In this document: piece by piece, positions 33,362-35,263 of the stretch
Position numbering within the stretch: the stretch's first letter is position 1
Layout: each line of letters starts with the position of its first letter
From: Streptomyces sp. ISL-11
GTDB lineage: Bacteria; Actinomycetota; Actinomycetes; Streptomycetales; Streptomycetaceae
Reading direction: 5' to 3'
DNA: 35,263 bases
Assembly (NCBI RefSeq): GCF_018614525.1
Contig: NZ_JAGGOL010000103.1
Location: 1-35,263 of the forward strand
Notes under the pieces: model-generated
Seen by the model: the letters and a program-made list of their open reading frames with translations, nothing else
Database searches by the model: none
Told to the model about the DNA's origin: nothing
Made by a program: the position numbers and the translations under genes

Positions 33362-34101
33362 GGTGAGTCCCCCAGGAGTTCGTCCAGATCCCGCACGACG
33401 ACATCCGCGCCGTGGCTGCGCAGCGCCGCCGCCTGGCCGACGCGGTCCACACCGACCACGAAGCCGAAGGCACCGGCGCGCCCGGCCTCCATGCCCGCCA
33501 GGGCGTCCTCGAAGACCGCCGACTGCCCGGGGGTCACGCCGAGATCCCGGGCGGCGGCGAGGAAGGTGTCCGGGTGCGGCTTGCCGGGCAGCGCGCGCTC
33601 GGCGGCGACCAGTCCGTCGATGCGGACCTCGAAGAGGTCGGCGATGCCCGCCGCGACGAGTACGTCGCGGCAGTTGGCGCTGGAGGAGACCACGGCGCGC
33701 CGCAGTCCGGCAGTGCGGACGGCCTGTGCGTAGCGGACCGACCCCTCGTACGCCTGCACGCCCATCTCCTTGATCTTCTCCAGCACGAGCGCGTTCTTCC
33801 GCGTCCCGAGACCGTGCACGGTGTCCCGCTCCGGCGGGTCGTCCGGCCGGCCCTCGGGGAGCCGGATGCCCCGCGAGGCGAGGAACGAACGCACGCCGTC
33901 GGCTCTGGGCAGCCCGTCCACGTACTCGTCGTAGTCCGCGACCGGGTCGAACGGACGGAAGCCCGCCCCCTTGCGGGACCGCAGGAAGGCGTCGAACATC
34001 TCCTTCCACGCGGCCGCGTGCACGGTCGCGGTGCGGGTGAGGACCCCGTCGAGGTCGAACAGACAGGCGCGGATGCCGGGGGGAAGTCCGAGGCTCGTCA
34101 C
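33358..34101 (-). CDS. pgmB: Beta-phosphoglucomutase-like HAD protein
   Basis: A 247-residue HAD-superfamily protein. Motif I is FDLDGVLT with nucleophile Asp16 and acid/base Asp18; motif II lies in VVSSSANC; motif III and IV in GKPHPDTFLAA and VFEDALAGMEAG. A helical cap with GLPRADGVRSFLASRGI follows motif I, as in beta-PGM. It should convert beta-glucose 1-phosphate, the product of the coupled GH65 enzyme, to glucose 6-phosphate, so the pair forms a phosphorolytic disaccharide salvage unit. GTG at 34101 is chosen; a GTG at 34128 is possible. Symbol is by family and context. Confidence 0.88.
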   Translation of the reverse strand: MTSLGLPPGIRACLFDLDGVLTRTATVHAAAWKEMFDAFLRSRKGAGFRPFDPVADYDEYVDGLPRADGVRSFLASRGIRLPEGRPDDPPERDTVHGLGTRKNALVLEKIKEMGVQAYEGSVRYAQAVRTAGLRRAVVSSSANCRDVLVAAGIADLFEVRIDGLVAAERALPGKPHPDTFLAAARDLGVTPGQSAVFEDALAGMEAGRAGAFGFVVGVDRVGQAAALRSHGADVVVRDLDELLGDSP

Positions 34102-34200
34102 CCGGCCATGATGCCCCGGGCGCCGCACGGGCGCGCGCCTGCCGGGGAAGATGGCCTACACGCTCGGGCAGTGCCGTGCGAGCCGCGCCCACGGGCACCG

Positions 34201-34206
34201 TAAAGT
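34201..34206 (+). promoter_or_regulatory. Candidate -10 for a leaderless transcript
   Basis: TAAAGT ends 6 bases before the ATG at 34213. There is no ribosome-binding site, so transcription may begin at the start codon. Evidence is spacing and resemblance only. Confidence 0.35.
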
Positions 34207-34212
34207 GATCAA

Positions 34213-34716
34213 ATGACCCACGCCGTTGACGCCGTCGATGCCGCCGCGATCGCCCTGGGCGACCGTCTCTGGATCCCTGACGGCGAGGAGAAGACCCTCG
34301 GCCAGGCGTTCCTCGCCCGCCGTGACGCGCTGGATCCCCTGCTGCTGCCCGGCATGCCCGCGAGCCGCGACCCGCAGGGGTGGGTGACCCAGCACGTGCT
34401 CTGGCTGGAGGCCGTCGCGTCCCTCACCGCCCGCGTCCGCGACCAGTGGTACCCCCACCTGCCGACGAGCCATATGACGGCGCTGGTCTCCGCCTACGCC
34501 GACCAGGCCGCCGTCGCCGGCCCGCTCGCCGACCACCTGCGCGAGCGGTGGGCCGCCGAGCGGCCCGAGCCGCTCACCCAGGAGCAGGTCACCTGGTGGG
34601 AGGAGTGGCACCTGCCGGCCGCCCAGCGGGAACAGCTGGACGCCGTGACGCACCGTCTGGTCGTCATCGGGTCCGTGGTGGTCGCCGCGGTCACCGGGGC
34701 CTGGCACTCCGGCTGA
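34213..34716 (+). CDS. Uncharacterised soluble helical protein
   Basis: A 167-residue protein that I do not recognise. It is mostly helix-forming and aromatic-rich (LWIPDGEEKTLG, VTQHVLWLEAVASL, DQWYPHLPTSHMTALVSAYADQAA, VTWWEEWHLPAAQREQLDAVTHRLVVIGSVVVAAVTG). The C-terminal 20 residues are hydrophobic and could associate with a membrane, but no signal peptide is present. It is likely a real gene: start and codon usage fit, and a terminator hairpin follows. It lies alone between the phosphorylase pair (opposite strand) and a hemerythrin gene. Confidence 0.72.
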   Translation: MTHAVDAVDAAAIALGDRLWIPDGEEKTLGQAFLARRDALDPLLLPGMPASRDPQGWVTQHVLWLEAVASLTARVRDQWYPHLPTSHMTALVSAYADQAAVAGPLADHLRERWAAERPEPLTQEQVTWWEEWHLPAAQREQLDAVTHRLVVIGSVVVAAVTGAWHSG

Positions 34717-34723
34717 CCCGCCC

Positions 34724-34761
34724 GCCCGCGGGGGTGGTGTCCGGTCCTCGCCCCCGCGGGC
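34724..34761 (+). terminator. Hairpin after the uncharacterised gene
   Basis: GCCCGCGGGGG (34724-34734) and CCCCCGCGGGC (34751-34761) form a perfect 11-bp stem with a 16-base loop, 7 bases beyond the stop. It separates this gene from the hemerythrin gene. Confidence 0.75.
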
Positions 34762-34852
34762 CCGCGCCCCGGCGGTGTTCGCTGCGCGATGCGGGGAACC
34801 GTGGCAGCGTGGTGCCCAGGCAGCCGCGCACGAGGCGAAGGGACGGTCGGCG

Positions 34853-35263
34853 ATGACCCGTACCGACATCATCACCGAGATGGAGACCGACCACCGGGTG
34901 ATCGAGGCGCTGTTCACATGGATCCACCGCACCCCCCTCGAGGACACCGGCCGCGAGCGGCTCCTGGAGGAGGTGGCCGCCGAGCTCGCACGGCACATGG
35001 CGGCCGAGGAGCGCTACCTCTACCCGGCCGTCCGCGCGTACGTGGCCGACGGCGAGGAGGTCGTCACCAAGGAGACGGCCCGTCAGGAACGCCTGACGAC
35101 GATGCTGCGGGGCCTGGAGTCCAGCACGGTGTACGAACCCGGGTTCGACGCCCGTGTCCGGGCCCTGGAGCGCGAGGTCTCCCAGCACGTGCGCCACGAG
35201 GAGCACGACCTGTTCCCGCTGCTGCGGCAGGGCTGTCCGCTGGACACCCTGCGCCGCCTCGGC
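34853..35263 (+). CDS. Hemerythrin HHE-domain protein (3' end cut by window)
   Basis: The frame starts at ATG 34853 after GAAGGGA and stays open to the window end, giving 137 residues so far. It has the HHE iron-binding pattern: TDHRVIEALF, then HMAAEERYLYPAV, then HVRHEEHDLFPLL, providing the His and Glu ligands of a di-iron site in a four-helix bundle. Such proteins handle oxygen, nitric oxide or iron in the cytoplasm. The C-terminal end lies beyond the window, so length and any additional domain are unknown. Confidence 0.9.
   Translation, partial: MTRTDIITEMETDHRVIEALFTWIHRTPLEDTGRERLLEEVAAELARHMAAEERYLYPAVRAYVADGEEVVTKETARQERLTTMLRGLESSTVYEPGFDARVRALEREVSQHVRHEEHDLFPLLRQGCPLDTLRRLG

Noticed and set aside
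30983..34198. One uninterrupted minus-strand frame of about 1071 codons, which could be read as a fusion protein.
   Set aside because: The HAD protein is in another frame at 33358-34101, and the GH65 start (GTG 33361) has a ribosome-binding site and GTGA overlap. The extension is a shadow of the HAD gene.

Overview
The window is chromosomal DNA of a high-GC actinomycete, almost certainly Streptomyces or a very close relative. The pointers are GC-saturated third codon positions, frequent GTG/TTG starts, an AfsR/SARP regulator with NB-ARC and TPR regions, an MmyB-type regulator, mycothiol-dependent formaldehyde oxidation, a streptogrisin-type protease, an initiator tRNA without encoded CCA, and many ATGA/GTGA gene overlaps. 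No transposase, integrase, phage gene or CRISPR array was found. It reads as ordinary chromosome with accessory traits rather than as one mobile island.

Layout. 1-1913: the end of an exopolysaccharide-type operon (sugar-nucleotide epimerase, spherulin-4/GH135-like protein, GH114 lipoprotein). 2219-5781: an AraC-family/VOC pair, then a short UvrA-like (DrrC/UvrA2 class) ATPase. 5827-5936: initiator tRNA and its terminator on the minus strand. 6009-9553: a YchJ/SEC-C protein divergent from a 1004-residue AfsR-like regulator. 9557-12090: a beta-propeller protein, a secreted CE4 deacetylase and a universal stress protein. 12278-16011: a NarL-type sensor kinase and response regulator separated by a 70-nt near-perfect palindrome, then a DHA2-type MFS exporter. 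16036-17982: a type III polyketide synthase behind an MmyB-type regulator. 18329-23129: a GCS2-type ligase, an NlpC/P60 hydrolase behind a probable c-di-AMP riboswitch, a streptogrisin-like protease and a Tat-exported clan GH-A-like protein.

23350-35263: a methyltransferase-like protein; a LysR regulator with mycothiol-dependent formaldehyde dehydrogenase and a coupled MBL hydrolase; a small secreted protein; a dienelactone hydrolase remnant; a cold shock protein; a PatB/MalY-type C-S lyase; a cupin; a GH65 phosphorylase coupled to a beta-phosphoglucomutase-like HAD protein; an uncharacterised protein; and the start of a hemerythrin-like protein.

The signal that ordinary annotation would miss is a modular dispersed repeat with four copies (1928-2163, 13518-13644 inverted, 23185-23300, 28599-28881). 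Each has a GTCCTCAA...TTGAGGAC hairpin or half-hairpin core and a shared GC-rich tail ending in CCGCCGGACAC or a close variant. One copy sits inside a two-component operon, and another marks the truncated end of the dienelactone hydrolase remnant. A second theme is compaction at gene ends: several terminator-like hairpins lie partly or wholly inside coding sequence, and convergent genes overlap or abut.
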